A program made the translations under genes and the position numbers. Source: Prosthecomicrobium pneumaticum (GTDB taxonomy: Bacteria; Pseudomonadota; Alphaproteobacteria; Rhizobiales; Kaistiaceae). From it: a stretch of 64,000 nt of DNA. Of this stretch, positions 39,455 to 49,200 are shown piece by piece. The stretch lies in NCBI RefSeq assembly GCF_014199915.1, contig NZ_JACHOO010000006.1, positions 248,001 to 312,000 of the forward strand. The letters are read 5' to 3'. The notes beneath the pieces were generated by a model. That model was not told the origin of the DNA. It saw only the letters and a list, made by a program, of their open reading frames with translations, and ran no database searches. The stretch's first letter is position 1, and the number at the start of each line of letters is the position of its first letter.

Positions 39455-40512
39455 GGCCGGCCGCCATGCCTGCGCACGGCCGACGGGGCGGGCGTCGCGG
39501 CGTCATAGGCCCGTACGATGCGGGCGACCAGCGGATGGCGCACCACATCGGTGTCGGCGAAGCGGATCTGCACGATGCCCTCGACATCGCCGAGCAGGTC
39601 GATCGCCTCGGCGAGGCCGGAGACCTGGCCGGGCGGCAGGTCGACCTGCGTCGGATCGCCGGTGACGATCATCTTCGACCCCTCGCCGAGGCGGGTGAGG
39701 AACATCTTCATCTGCATCGATGTGGTGTTCTGCGCCTCGTCGAGGATGACGACGGCGTTGGCGAGCGTGCGGCCGCGCATGAAGGCGAGCGGCGCCACCT
39801 CGATCATGCCGGAGGAGAGGCCGCGCTCGACCCGCTCGGCCGGCAGCATGTCGTAGAGCGCGTCGTAGAGCGGCCGCAGATAGGGGTCGACCTTCTCCTT
39901 CATGTCGCCCGGCAGGAAGCCGAGCCGTTCGCCCGCCTCCACCGCCGGCCGCGACAGGATCAGCCGGGCGACGTCGCCGCGCTCGATCAGCGCGGCGGCA
40001 TAGGCGACCGCGAGATAGGTCTTGCCGGTGCCGGCCGGGCCGATGCCGAAGACGAGCTCGGCCCGGTCCATCGCGCGGATATAGGCGTCCTGCGCCGGGT
40101 TGCGCGCCATCACGGTGCGCCGCCGCGTCGCGATCTGCGCCATGGCGAGCCGGCCCTTCGGCTCGAGGCTCGGCAAAGCGAGCTGGCTCTCCGCATCCTC
40201 GGCCATGCGGATCGCCCCTTCCACGTCCCCGGTGCCGATCGGATGGCCCTGGGTCAGGCGCACATAGAGGAGGTCGAGGGCGAGCCGCGCCTGCGCGCAG
40301 GCCTCCGCGCCGCCGCGGATCGTCACCTGATTGCCGCGTGCCACCACGTCGACGCCGAGCAGCTTCTCGATCGTCGCGAGGTTCTGGTCGAACTGGCCGA
40401 ACAGCTCGCTCGCCAGCCGGTTGTCGTCGAAGGCGACGACGACATGGGTGAGATCGGAGGCCTGGCCGGACCGCGGCTGCGGGCGACCGCCCGGCCCGTG
40501 ACGCGGGCTCAA
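39451..40512 (-). CDS. phoH: PhoH-like ATPase
   Basis: About 353 residues. An N-terminal KH-like part ([20 protein letters not shown]) is followed by a P-loop ATPase domain with Walker [12 protein letters not shown] and Walker [10 protein letters not shown]. The function is uncertain; linkage to YbeY and MiaB suggests RNA metabolism, and the name comes from E. coli phosphate-starvation work. No ATG or GTG fits the N-terminus; the TTG at 40512 overlaps the miaB stop (TTGA) and gives a family-typical length, so I use it with some reserve. Confidence 0.9.
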   Translation of the reverse strand: MSPRHGPGGRPQPRSGQASDLTHVVVAFDDNRLASELFGQFDQNLATIEKLLGVDVVARGNQVTIRGGAEACAQARLALDLLYVRLTQGHPIGTGDVEGAIRMAEDAESQLALPSLEPKGRLAMAQIATRRRTVMARNPAQDAYIRAMDRAELVFGIGPAGTGKTYLAVAYAAALIERGDVARLILSRPAVEAGERLGFLPGDMKEKVDPYLRPLYDALYDMLPAERVERGLSSGMIEVAPLAFMRGRTLANAVVILDEAQNTTSMQMKMFLTRLGEGSKMIVTGDPTQVDLPPGQVSGLAEAIDLLGDVEGIVQIRFADTDVVRHPLVARIVRAYDAATPAPSAVRRHGGRP

Positions 40513-41909
40513 GACGCGGCCTCGGCGAGAGCCGGCGCGCCGGCCCCGCCCGCCGTGCCGATCAGCCGGCCGAACAGGCTGTTGGTGCCCAGCCGCTCGA
40601 TCGCCACCCGGCCGATCGTGCCGATCAGGGCCTCGGGCGCCTCGACCTGCACCGCCTGCAGCCAGGGCGACTTGCCGGCGAGCTGGCCGGCGAAGCGGCC
40701 CTTCTTTTCGAACAGAACGTCCATCGCGGCTCCGAGCTTCGAACGGTTGAAGGCGTCCTGCTGCGCCGCGATCAGCGCCTGAAGCTGCGCCAGCCGCTCG
40801 CTCTTCACCGCCTCGTCGACCTGTCCGTCGCGCGTCGCGGCGGGGGTGCCGGGACGGGCGCTGTATTTGAACGAGAAACAGGCGGCATAGCCGACCGCCT
40901 CGACGAGCCGCATCGTGGCGGCGAAATCGGCGTCCGTCTCGCCGGGGAAGCCGACGATCAGGTCGCTCGACAGCGCGATGTCGGGTCGCGCGGTGCGGAT
41001 CCTGTCGACCAGCGCACGGTAATCGTCCGCCGTATGGCGGCGGTTCATCGCCTTCAGGATGCGGTCCGAGCCCGACTGCACCGGCAGGTGCAGATAGGGC
41101 ATCAGTTCGGCGAGGTCGCGATGCGCGGCGATCAGCGTGTCGTCCATGTCGCGCGGATGGCTGGTGGTATAGCGCAGCCGATCGAGCCCGGGGATCTCGG
41201 CGAGGCGGAACAGGAGCTCGCCCAATCCCCATTCGCGGCCGTCGGGCCCCAGCCCGTGCCAGGCATTGACGTTCTGGCCGAGCAGCGTCACCTCGCGCAC
41301 GCCGCCGGCGGCGAGCGCCTCGGCCTCGGCGAGAATGCGCTCGACGGGGCGCGACACCTCGGCGCCGCGCGTATAAGGCACGACGCAGAAGGTGCAGAAT
41401 TTGTCGCAGCCCTCCTGCACGGTCAGGAAGGCGCTCGGCGTGCGGGCGGGGGCGCGGCCCGCCGCCTCGAGCCGGGCGAACTTCTCCTCGATCGCGAACT
41501 CGGTCTCGATCGCCCGCTCTCCGGCGGCCGCCCGCGACAGGAGCGCCGGCAGGCTGTGATAGGATTGCGGGCCGACCACCAGATCGACCACCGGCGCGCG
41601 GCGGGCGATCTCCTCGCCCTCGGCCTGCGCGACGCAGCCGGCGACGCCCACGGTCAGCCGGCGACCCATCCGCGCCGCCTCTTCCTTCGCGACGCGCAGC
41701 CGGCCGAGCTCGGAATAGACCTTCTCGGCGGCCTTCTCGCGGATGTGGCAGGTGTTGAGGAGAACGAGATCGGCCTCGGCGAGATCGTCCGTCGGCCGAT
41801 AGCCCTCGGCAGCCAGAGTATCCGCCATACGATCGGAATCGTAGGCGTTCATCTGGCAGCCATATGTCTTGATCAGGACCTTCTTCGGCGCGGTCCGGGT
41901 ATCCGTCAT
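40509..41909 (-). CDS. miaB: tRNA-2-methylthio-N6-dimethylallyladenosine synthase MiaB
   Basis: A 466-residue radical-SAM methylthiotransferase acting on i6A37 of tRNAs. The N-terminal MTTase domain has cluster cysteines in [16 protein letters not shown] and GVAGCVAQ. The radical-SAM motif is [10 protein letters not shown]-terminal TRAM domain ends near residue 455. The ATG at 41909 fits the family start ([20 protein letters not shown]). It precedes phoH with a 4-base overlap and lies 40 bases after plsC. Confidence 0.97.
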   Translation of the reverse strand: MTDTRTAPKKVLIKTYGCQMNAYDSDRMADTLAAEGYRPTDDLAEADLVLLNTCHIREKAAEKVYSELGRLRVAKEEAARMGRRLTVGVAGCVAQAEGEEIARRAPVVDLVVGPQSYHSLPALLSRAAAGERAIETEFAIEEKFARLEAAGRAPARTPSAFLTVQEGCDKFCTFCVVPYTRGAEVSRPVERILAEAEALAAGGVREVTLLGQNVNAWHGLGPDGREWGLGELLFRLAEIPGLDRLRYTTSHPRDMDDTLIAAHRDLAELMPYLHLPVQSGSDRILKAMNRRHTADDYRALVDRIRTARPDIALSSDLIVGFPGETDADFAATMRLVEAVGYAACFSFKYSARPGTPAATRDGQVDEAVKSERLAQLQALIAAQQDAFNRSKLGAAMDVLFEKKGRFAGQLAGKSPWLQAVQVEAPEALIGTIGRVAIERLGTNSLFGRLIGTAGGAGAPALAEAAS

Positions 41910-41949
41910 CGGTTCGTCGGGCTTTTCCGCTTGCGCTCCCCGCCTCTTC

Positions 41950-42783
41950 CTAGCGGGTTTCGGCCGGGTTGAGAAGGACGCCCGCCGCCGGCGGCGCGGG
42001 GATCGGCCGCCGCGCCCGCACTGCCCGGACCATCGTGCGCACCTCGCGCTCGGCCTCGGCGGCGATCCGCTTGCGGTCGGCACCGGCGCCGAAGGCGACC
42101 GGGCGGCCGAAGGCGACGACCGCATCGGCCCCCCCATCACCGACCAGCCGGCCGAGATGCGAGGCGAGGTCCATGCCGCCATACCAGGCGACGCGCGGCA
42201 TCTCCGCCCGGCTCATCGGTAGGCCGTGAAAGCCGCGATAGACGACGGCGACCGGCTGGACCGTGATCGCCGCGCCGTCCGCCGCCGCATCGCGCGCCGC
42301 GCCGACGAGGGCGCTGCGGAACGGCAGCACTTCATAGCCGTCGCCGGTCGTGCCCTCGGGGAAGAGCACGATCGCCTCGCCGCGGTGCAGGCGTTCGGCG
42401 ATCCGGCCGGCCGAATCGCCGGCGGCGCTCCGGCGGGTGCGGTCGACGAAGACGGTGCGCTGCAGCCGGGCCAGCCATTTCACCACCGGCCAGCCGTTCA
42501 CCTCGGCCTTGGCGACGAAGGAGACCGGCATGACGGCCGAGAGGGTGACGATGTCGAGCCAGGAAACGTGGTTGGAGAGGAGCAGCACCGGCCCGCCGCG
42601 CGCCGGCACGCCCTCGACCCGGACGCGCAGCCCGACGAGACGCGCCGCGACCCGGTGCCACCAATGCGGCACCCGCGCGGCGAGCGGCGCGCGGCGGCGG
42701 ATCGCGACGAGCTGAACCGGCAGCAGCACGAGCGTCAGGAGGACGAGGCCCGCCACCACCAGCGCGAGCCGCACCGTCCTCAC
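41950..42783 (-). CDS. plsC: 1-acyl-sn-glycerol-3-phosphate acyltransferase (PlsC family)
   Basis: 277 residues with an N-terminal membrane helix (about 5-28) and the acyltransferase motifs NHVSWLD (HX4D) and FPEGTTGDG. It should acylate lysophosphatidic acid in membrane phospholipid synthesis; other lysophospholipid acceptors are possible for this broad family. The start is GTG at 42783, overlapping the fur stop (GTGA), so it is coupled to the metal regulator, an arrangement common in Rhizobiales. Confidence 0.9.
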   Translation of the reverse strand: MRTVRLALVVAGLVLLTLVLLPVQLVAIRRRAPLAARVPHWWHRVAARLVGLRVRVEGVPARGGPVLLLSNHVSWLDIVTLSAVMPVSFVAKAEVNGWPVVKWLARLQRTVFVDRTRRSAAGDSAGRIAERLHRGEAIVLFPEGTTGDGYEVLPFRSALVGAARDAAADGAAITVQPVAVVYRGFHGLPMSRAEMPRVAWYGGMDLASHLGRLVGDGGADAVVAFGRPVAFGAGADRKRIAAEAEREVRTMVRAVRARRPIPAPPAAGVLLNPAETR

Positions 42784-43241
42784 GCGGCCGACCCGCCGCC
42801 GCGCCGTCCGTCCTTCGCCGCATCGATCGGCACGGCATAGAGTTCGAGCCGGTGGTCGACGAGCCGATAGCCGAGCCTCTCGGCGATCGCCTCCTGCAGC
42901 CGCTCGATCTCCTCGTCGCGGAATTCGATCACGGCGCCGGAGCGCAGGTCGATCAGATGATCGTGATGCTCTTCCGGCATCGTCTCGTAGCGGCTGCGGC
43001 CGTCGCGGAAATCGTGCCGCTCGATGATGCCGGCATCCTCGAACAGCTTCACCGTGCGGTAGACGGTGGAGATCGAGATGCGCGGGTCGACCGCCGAGGC
43101 GCGGCGGTAGAGTTCCTCGACATCGGGGTGATCGTCGGCGTTCTCGATCACGCGGGCGATCACCCGGCGCTGGTCGGTCATCCGCATGCCTTTGGCGATG
43201 CAGGTCTCTTCGAGCGAGACGTCGCCTTCTTCCGCGCTCAC
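42780..43241 (-). CDS. fur: Fur-family metal-responsive regulator (Mur type in Rhizobiales)
   Basis: 153 residues with the Fur winged helix (RMTDQRRVIARVIENADDHP, ISISTVYRTVKLFEDAGII) and the metal-binding HHDHLIDLRSG block. It contains a single cysteine (position 14) and lacks the paired CxxC zinc sites of E. coli Fur, as is usual for the alphaproteobacterial Fur/Mur branch, which mostly senses manganese while Irr and RirA handle iron. The GTG at 43241 has GGAGCGGGG upstream; the longer reading to 43487 overlaps rimI and is rejected. Confidence 0.92.
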   Translation of the reverse strand: MSAEEGDVSLEETCIAKGMRMTDQRRVIARVIENADDHPDVEELYRRASAVDPRISISTVYRTVKLFEDAGIIERHDFRDGRSRYETMPEEHHDHLIDLRSGAVIEFRDEEIERLQEAIAERLGYRLVDHRLELYAVPIDAAKDGRRGGGSAA

Positions 43242-43278
43242 TGACCCCGCTCCAAGCTCGTCGTCCCCCGATCCGCCG

Positions 43279-43770
43279 TTACCGGACTTGCAGCCGCATG
43301 ACAAGCGCGGCACTCGGCGCCGCGTCGGCGTGGCGATAATAGCCCTTTCGACGGCCGACTTCGACGAAGCCGACGCGGCGATAGAGCGTGCCGGCGGCGG
43401 CATTGCCCTCGTCGACCTCGAGGAAGGCGGCCTCCGCGCGCTCGCTGTAGAGCCGGCGCAGAACCTCCTCGAGGAGCAGCCGGCCATAGCCGCGCCCGCG
43501 CGCCGCCGGCTCGAAGACGATGGTCAGGATCTCCGCCTCGCCGGCGGCGAGACGCACCAGCACGAAGCCGAGGATGCGCCGCGTGCCGAAGCGCGATTCG
43601 CGCTTGAGGGCGAGGGCGAAGACGGTGCGGTCGGCGATCAGCGCCTCGATCTCGTCCTCGCTCCAGCCGCGCGCGAAGCCGGTGGCGTGGATCTCGGCGA
43701 GCCGCGCCGCGTCGGCCGGCTCGGCGGCGTCGATGAAGATGCGGGGGCGCAGGAAATGGTCGAAGATCAT
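43279..43770 (-). CDS. rimI: Ribosomal-protein-alanine N-acetyltransferase RimI-like (GNAT)
   Basis: A 163-residue GNAT protein. The acetyl-CoA loop is ARGRGYGRLLLEEVLRR, followed by the FLEVDEGNAAAGTLYRRVGF block typical of RimI. In E. coli RimI acetylates the N-terminus of bS18; in many bacteria rimI is linked to tsaB. Here its ATG overlaps the tsaB stop (ATGA), supporting that assignment. Substrate specificity is not proved by sequence. Confidence 0.9.
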   Translation of the reverse strand: MIFDHFLRPRIFIDAAEPADAARLAEIHATGFARGWSEDEIEALIADRTVFALALKRESRFGTRRILGFVLVRLAAGEAEILTIVFEPAARGRGYGRLLLEEVLRRLYSERAEAAFLEVDEGNAAAGTLYRRVGFVEVGRRKGYYRHADAAPSAALVMRLQVR

Positions 43771-44417
43771 CGGCGGGCGATCCTGCCGCCCGTCTGCGGC
43801 GCGGCGTCGGCGGGCTTCACGTAGAGCGGCAGGGCTGGGTGCGCCGCGGGGTCGAGCGCCTGCCCGAGCGCCAGCACGGCCTCGATCGCCGGCGCGCTGC
43901 GGCGATGGACGACCGGCACGCCGCCCTCCGGCGCACCGGCTCCCGCAAGGCGGGCACCCACCGCCGCGGCGCGGGCGAGCGCGGCCTCGGGCGACAGGAC
44001 CGCCGCCGGGCCGTCCGGCGTGCCGTCGGCGGAAAACAGCTGGCCATAGAGTTCGCCCGCGCGGGCGGGCAGGAGCGCGAGCACGGAAACGGCGCCGGCC
44101 TCGGCCCGCGCGCTCTGCGCGTGCGCGGCGAGCGTCGAAACCCCGATCGCCGGCCGGCCGGCGACGAGCGCGAGGCCCCGCGCCGCGGCGACCCCGACGC
44201 GCAGCCCCGTGAAGGAGCCCGGCCCGATCGACACGGCGATCCGGTCGACCGCGTCGGGCGCGATGCCGGCCTGCGCGAACACGGCCGCCACCGCCGGCAT
44301 CAGCGCCTCGGCATGACCGCGACCGACCGTCGCGACGCGCCGCACGATCGTCCCGTCGGCGAGACGGAGAGCGACGGCGCAGTCTTCGAGCGCGGTGTCG
44401 AGAGCGAGAACGATCAT
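43767..44417 (-). CDS. tsaB: tRNA threonylcarbamoyladenosine biosynthesis protein TsaB
   Basis: A 216-residue ASKHA-fold partner of TsaD in t6A37 synthesis. The N-terminal VLALDTALEDCAVAL and GPGSFTGLRVGVAAARGLA motifs are clear. With TsaE (fused gene at 8.1 kb) and TsaD it forms the t6A complex. It precedes rimI in an overlapping pair. The length is normal. Confidence 0.95.
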   Translation of the reverse strand: MIVLALDTALEDCAVALRLADGTIVRRVATVGRGHAEALMPAVAAVFAQAGIAPDAVDRIAVSIGPGSFTGLRVGVAAARGLALVAGRPAIGVSTLAAHAQSARAEAGAVSVLALLPARAGELYGQLFSADGTPDGPAAVLSPEAALARAAAVGARLAGAGAPEGGVPVVHRRSAPAIEAVLALGQALDPAAHPALPLYVKPADAAPQTGGRIARR

Positions 44418-44466
44418 CCCGCCCGGATAGCGCGCCGGGCGCGGCCTTGTCGAGCGTCCGCCCGGC

Positions 44467-45021
44467 TCAGGCGGCCGCGACCTCGCGCACTTCCGGCACG
44501 AAATGGCGCAAGAGGTTCTGGATGCCGTGCTTCAGCGTCGCGGTCGAGGACGGGCAGCCCGAGCACGAGCCCTTCATGTCGAGATAGACGACGCCGTCGC
44601 GGAAGCCGCGGAAGGTGATGTCGCCGCCGTCCTGCGCCACCGCCGGGCGGACGCGGGTCTCGATCAGCTCCTTGATCGTCTCGACCACCTCGCCGTCCTC
44701 CGCCTCGAAGAACTCGGCCGCGTCGGCCTCCCGCTTCGAGGTCGAGATGACCGGCGCGCCGGTCATGAAGTGTTCCATGATGGCGCCGAGGATCGCCGGC
44801 TTCAGATGCGGCCATTCCGCGTCGCGCTTCGTCACGGTGATGAAATCATGGCCGAGGAACACGCCGGCGACGCCGGGCACGGCGAACAGCCGCTCGGCGA
44901 GCGGCGAGCGCGCCGCCTCGTGCTCGTCGCGGAAATCGGCGGTCCCTTCGGGCAGGACGAGCCGCCCGGGCAGGAATTTCAGCGTGGCGGGATTGGGGGT
45001 CGCCTCGGTCTGGATGAACAT
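44467..45021 (-). CDS. NifU-like Fe-S cluster scaffold/carrier protein
   Basis: 184 residues. An N-terminal Nfu_N domain (FIQTEATPNPATLKFLPG onward, about 1-90) is followed by a C-terminal NifU domain with the cluster cysteines in KGSCSGCPSST. It should carry 4Fe-4S clusters to target enzymes. I chose the ATG at 45021 over 45048: homologues start at M-F-I-Q-T-E, a GAGG lies eight bases upstream, and the predicted transcription start (near 45056) leaves almost no leader for the earlier ATG. An Irr-type ICE box covers the -10, suggesting iron control. Confidence 0.93.
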   Translation of the reverse strand: MFIQTEATPNPATLKFLPGRLVLPEGTADFRDEHEAARSPLAERLFAVPGVAGVFLGHDFITVTKRDAEWPHLKPAILGAIMEHFMTGAPVISTSKREADAAEFFEAEDGEVVETIKELIETRVRPAVAQDGGDITFRGFRDGVVYLDMKGSCSGCPSSTATLKHGIQNLLRHFVPEVREVAAA

Positions 45022-45053
45022 CGCTTCGGCCTCGGCTCGGTCGGACATTTCTG

Positions 45054-45070
45054 TTTAGAACTCTTATAAA
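45054..45070. promoter_or_regulatory. ICE-box-like Irr operator over the NifU-like gene promoter
   Basis: TTTAGAA-CTC-TTATAAA is a near-palindrome (one mismatch between the arms) that matches the iron control element TTTAGAA-N3-TTCTAAA at 13 of the 14 arm bases, as I remember that consensus. The minus-strand -10 TATAAG (45068-45063) lies inside it, so a bound repressor would block transcription. Confidence 0.6.
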
Positions 45071-45277
45071 AGATAGCAGCTCGCACGCTGCGATCAACCC
45101 TGAGCCTCAAATGGCGGTTCCGCCGGCCCGAGACAAGCGTCGCGGCGCCGGGATTCGCCTCCGGTGCCCGGTGGGAGGGCGAATCGGCCGGCGAACCGGC
45201 AGCCCGCCGCGCAGCCTCGTTCGCGCGGCCCGCTCCCGTCCGGCGGCATTCGCAGCGGCGGCCCGGTCGCCGGCCGC

Positions 45278-45769
45278 TCAGGCGATCGCCCTGATGTCGT
45301 CGTCGCCGAGCGAGCCCGGCACGATGGTGATCGGGATCGGGAAGGTTCCCGACGCCTTGCCGGCGATCGAGGTGACGAGCGGGCCGGGCCCGTCCTTCTC
45401 GGCGCCGGCGCCGAGCACGAGAATCGCGATGTCCTCGTCCTCGGCGATCAGCTTCATCACCTCTTCCGAGCGCACGCCCTCGCGGATGACGAGTTCGGGT
45501 TCGATCGTGGCGTGCCTGCGGACGATGTCGGCGAAGCGGCCGAGCGCGGCCTCGGCCTCGTCCATCGCCTCGGCGCGCATGATGTTCTCGACGCCGATCC
45601 AGTGCTGGAAGGCGCCCGGCTCGATCACATAGAGGAGGGCGAGCGCGCCGGCGGTGTGTTCGGCGCGCAGCGCGGCATAGACGACGGCCCGGGCGCATTC
45701 GGGCGTGTCGTCGATGATGGCGAGAAACTTCCGCCGATGTCCGCTCTCGGTGCTCTTGCGCTTCAGCAT
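45278..45769 (-). CDS. Universal stress protein (UspA family)
   Basis: 163 residues with the Usp fold: KFLAIIDDTPECARAVVYAA at the N-terminus and a nucleotide-binding-like LVLGAGAEKDGPGPLV segment near the C-terminus, weaker than the GxxGxnG(S/T) consensus, so ATP binding is doubtful. The ATG at 45769 (M-L-K-R-K) is preferred; an earlier ATG at 45805 adds 12 glycine-arginine-rich residues. It stands alone, 160 bases from the divergent tRNA-Leu promoter. Confidence 0.87.
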   Translation of the reverse strand: MLKRKSTESGHRRKFLAIIDDTPECARAVVYAALRAEHTAGALALLYVIEPGAFQHWIGVENIMRAEAMDEAEAALGRFADIVRRHATIEPELVIREGVRSEEVMKLIAEDEDIAILVLGAGAEKDGPGPLVTSIAGKASGTFPIPITIVPGSLGDDDIRAIA

Positions 45770-45916
45770 GGCGCGGATGAAAGCACCGCCGCGCCCGCCC
45801 GGCAAGCGGCGGCACGCCGGCGCCGCATGGCGCGGCCGCTATCGCTGCGGCTGCCCCGCCGGCGATGCCGACCGGAACGGCCGCGCCGAGATCGCGCGAC
45901 GGCGCCGCAGGCCCGA

Positions 45917-45945
45917 TTGACAAGCGCCCTGCCCCCGCGTATCCA
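45917..45945 (+). promoter_or_regulatory. Predicted promoter of tRNA-Leu
   Basis: A perfect -35 TTGACA (45917-45922), a 17-base spacer and -10 TATCCA (45940-45945), ending 23 bases before the tRNA 5' end. Confidence 0.6.
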
Positions 45946-45968
45946 CACGGCCGGTCCATCGCCGGCCT

Positions 45969-46053
45969 GCCCAGGTGGCGGAATTGGTAGACGCGCTGGT
46001 TTCAGGTACCAGTGGGTAACACCGTGGAGGTTCGAGTCCTCTCCTGGGCACCA
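45969..46053 (+). tRNA. tRNA-Leu (anticodon CAG)
   Basis: An 85-base class II tRNA including an encoded CCA. The acceptor stem GCCCAGG (45969-45975) pairs with CCTGGGC (46043-46049). The anticodon stem CTGGT/ACCAG holds the loop TTCAGGT, with anticodon CAG at 46003-46005, reading the CUG codon that dominates in this genome. The T-loop is GGTTCGAGTCC. No second copy of its 3' end was noticed downstream, so there is no sign of an integrated element using it. Confidence 0.97.
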
Positions 46054-46293
46054 CTTTCCGAATAGCCCTGCCGTATTCGTCGAACGGTCACCGCCGAGGC
46101 CCGCACCAGACGAAAGGTGTGGGTCGTCTCGTCCCGGGATTTGTCTCGCCGGACCGCTTTCGCGCGACCCGCTGCCGGGCTTCGCCGTGGTGTGTGGCGG
46201 CCGGTTTCGGTCGCGGGAGGCATCGGCCACAACCGCGTTGCGGGGACGCCGCGGGACGGCTTACCTTGCCGCAGCTTTCCGGCCCGGTACCGC

Positions 46294-49200
46294 ATGACCC
46301 CGATCGAGCATTTCATTTCCCGCTGGAGCGGCCGCGAAGGCGGCCAGGAGCGGGCGAACTATGCCCTGTTTCTCAGCGAACTCTGCACGGTGATCGGCGT
46401 TCCGCCACCCGATCCCGCCGGGCACGCCAGCGAACTCAACGCCTATGTCTTCGAGCGCGCCGTGACCTTCCGCGAGCCGGACGGCTCCACAGCGAAGGGC
46501 CGCATCGACCTCTACAAGCGTGGCGCATTCGTGCTCGAGGCGAAGCAGAGCCGCCAGGGCGAGGGGCCGAAGGCGGCGGAGGCCGGCCAGCAGGACCGGC
46601 CGGGCGTCGAGGAGCCGGCCCCCCAGGGCCGGCGCGAGAGCCGGCGCTGGGACGTCCTGATGATGAACGCCCGCCGTCAGGCGGAGGACTATGCGAAGGC
46701 GCTGCCGGCCGCCGAAGGATGGCCGCCCTTCCTGATCGTCTGCGATGTCGGCCACTGCCTGGAGCTCTATGCCGACTTCTCGGGCCAGGGGAAGAACTAC
46801 GCCCAGTTCCCCGACCGGCGGGGTTTTCGCATCTTCCTCTCCGATCTGCGCTCCGAAGAGGTGCGCGAGCGGCTGCGCCTGATCTGGACCGATCCGCACG
46901 CCCTCGACCCGACCAAGCGCGCCGCCAGGGTCACGCGCGACATCGCCGAACGCCTCGCCAAAGTGTCGAAATCTCTGGAAGAGCGCCGCGCCGAGGACGG
47001 CCGGCCGCTGCACGCCCGCGAGGCGATCGCCGCCTTCCTGATGCGCTGCCTGTTCACCATGTTCGCCGAGGATGTCGAGCTGATCCCGAAGGACAGCTTC
47101 AAGGGCGTGCTCGAACGCTGCCGCGGCAAGCCCGATCTGTTCCCGAGGCTGGTCGGGCAGCTCTGGGAGGCGATGGACAAAGGCGGCTTCGCCTATGCGA
47201 TCGAAGCCCAGGTGAAGCGTTTCAACGGCTATCTGTTCAAGGACCGCACGGTCCTGCCGCTGCCGCAGGAGGCGATCGGCGAGCTCGCCGAGGCGGCGCG
47301 GGCGAACTGGCGCGAGGTCGAGCCGGCGATCTTCGGCACGCTGCTCGAACAGGCGCTCGACCCCACGGAGCGCCGCAAGCTCGGCGCGCACTATACGCCG
47401 CGCGCCTATGTCGAGCGGCTCGTCATCGCCACGGTGATCGAGCCGCTGCGCGAGGAATGGGACCATGTCCGCGCCACGGCCGAGCGGCTGCGGGCGGGCG
47501 GCGATCCGGCCGGCGCGCTCGCGGAGGTGTCGAAGTTCCATGCCCGGCTGTGCGCGGTGCGGGTGCTCGATCCCGCCTGCGGCACCGGCAATTTCCTCTA
47601 TGTCGCGCTCGAGCTGATGAAGCGGCTGGAGGGCGAGGTGCTCGAGGCGCTCGCCGATCTCGGCGGCCAGGAAACGCTCGGCCTCGACCGCCACACCGTC
47701 GATCCGCACCAGTTCCTCGGGCTCGAGGTCAACCCGCACGCCGCGGCGATCGCCGAGCTGGTGGTGTGGATCGGCTTCCTGCAGTGGTTCTTCCGCACCC
47801 AGGGCGGCCAGCCCGCCGAGCCGATCCTGCGCGATTTCCGCACCATCAGGGCGATGGACGCGGTGCTGGCGCATGACGGCCGCGACCTCGTCACCGATGC
47901 GGCCGGCCGGCCCGTCTCCCGCCGCGACGCGGCGGGCGAGCGGGTGGAGGTCTACCGCTACCGCAACCCGCGCCGGCCCGCCTGGCCGGAGGCGGAGTTC
48001 ATCGTCGGCAACCCGCCCTTCATCGGCAAGGGCGAACCCATGCGGGCAGCTTTCGGACAGGCGTATCTCGACGCTCTGTGGGCGGCGCATCCGCACATCA
48101 ACGAGAGCGCCGATTTCGTCATGTACTGGTGGGACCGCGCGGCGGAGCTGCTGACCCGGCACGGCACGCCGCTGCGCCGCTTCGGCTTCGTCACCACCAA
48201 TTCGATCACGCAGGAATTCTCCCGCCGCGTCATGGCGGCGCGGCTGAAGGCGAAGAAGCCGGTCTCCCTCGTGATGGCGATCCCGGACCACCCCTGGACC
48301 AAGGCGACGCGCGACGCGGCGGCGGTGCGCATCGCCATGACGGTCGTGGTGGCTGGCGCACATGAGGGCGCGCTACGGGAGGTTGTAACCGAAGCGGAAC
48401 TTGCGAGCGAAACGCCAATCGTTGACCTGAGTCAGCGGGTGGGTGAAATCAATGCCGATCTCACGATCGGTGCTGATATCACCGCGAGCGTAAAGCTGTC
48501 GGCAAATGCCGGATTATCGAGCAACGGCTTCTTGCTCGCAGGACGCGGGTTCGTCATCACCGAGACCGATGCGCAAATCTTAGGCCTTGGCGAGATACAA
48601 GGATTGGAAAAACACATCAGGCCATATCGAAACGGGCGCGATCTAATGACCATTCCCCGCAAGGTCATGCTGATCGACCTGTTTGGTCTCAAGAGTGAAG
48701 AAGTTAGAGGCCGTTTCCCTTCTGTCTACCAACATATCCTAGCAACCGTTAAGCCCGAACGGGATCAGAATAATCGCGATAGCTATCGTCGCAACTGGTG
48801 GATTTTCGCCGAGCCTCGTTCTGATCTGCGACCTGCGTTGGATCACCTGCCACGCTATATCGCAACGCCTGAAACTGCCAAACACCGCGTGTTTCAATTT
48901 GTGGACGGCCTTGTCCTGCCCGACCATATGGTCGTAGCCGTGGCAAGCGCTGACGCGGTGCACCTAGGAGTGCTCTCGTCCCGCGCCCATGTTCTTTGGG
49001 CCTTGCGCGCCGGGGGGTGGCTCGGCGTCGGAAATGACCCGCGATACTCCAAGTCTCGCGTCTTCGACCCCTTCCCCTTCCCGGATGCCCCCGAGCCGCT
49101 CAAGGCCGACATCCGGGCCGTGGCGGAAGAACTGGACGCCTTCCGCAAGGCGCGGCAGGCGGAGCATCCGCGGCTGACGCTCACCCAGATGTACAACGTG

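Noticed and set aside
43242-43487. Long N-terminal extension of Fur
   Set aside because: The extra 82 residues overlap rimI, are Ser/Arg-rich and not Fur-like; GTG at 43241 has a Shine-Dalgarno.
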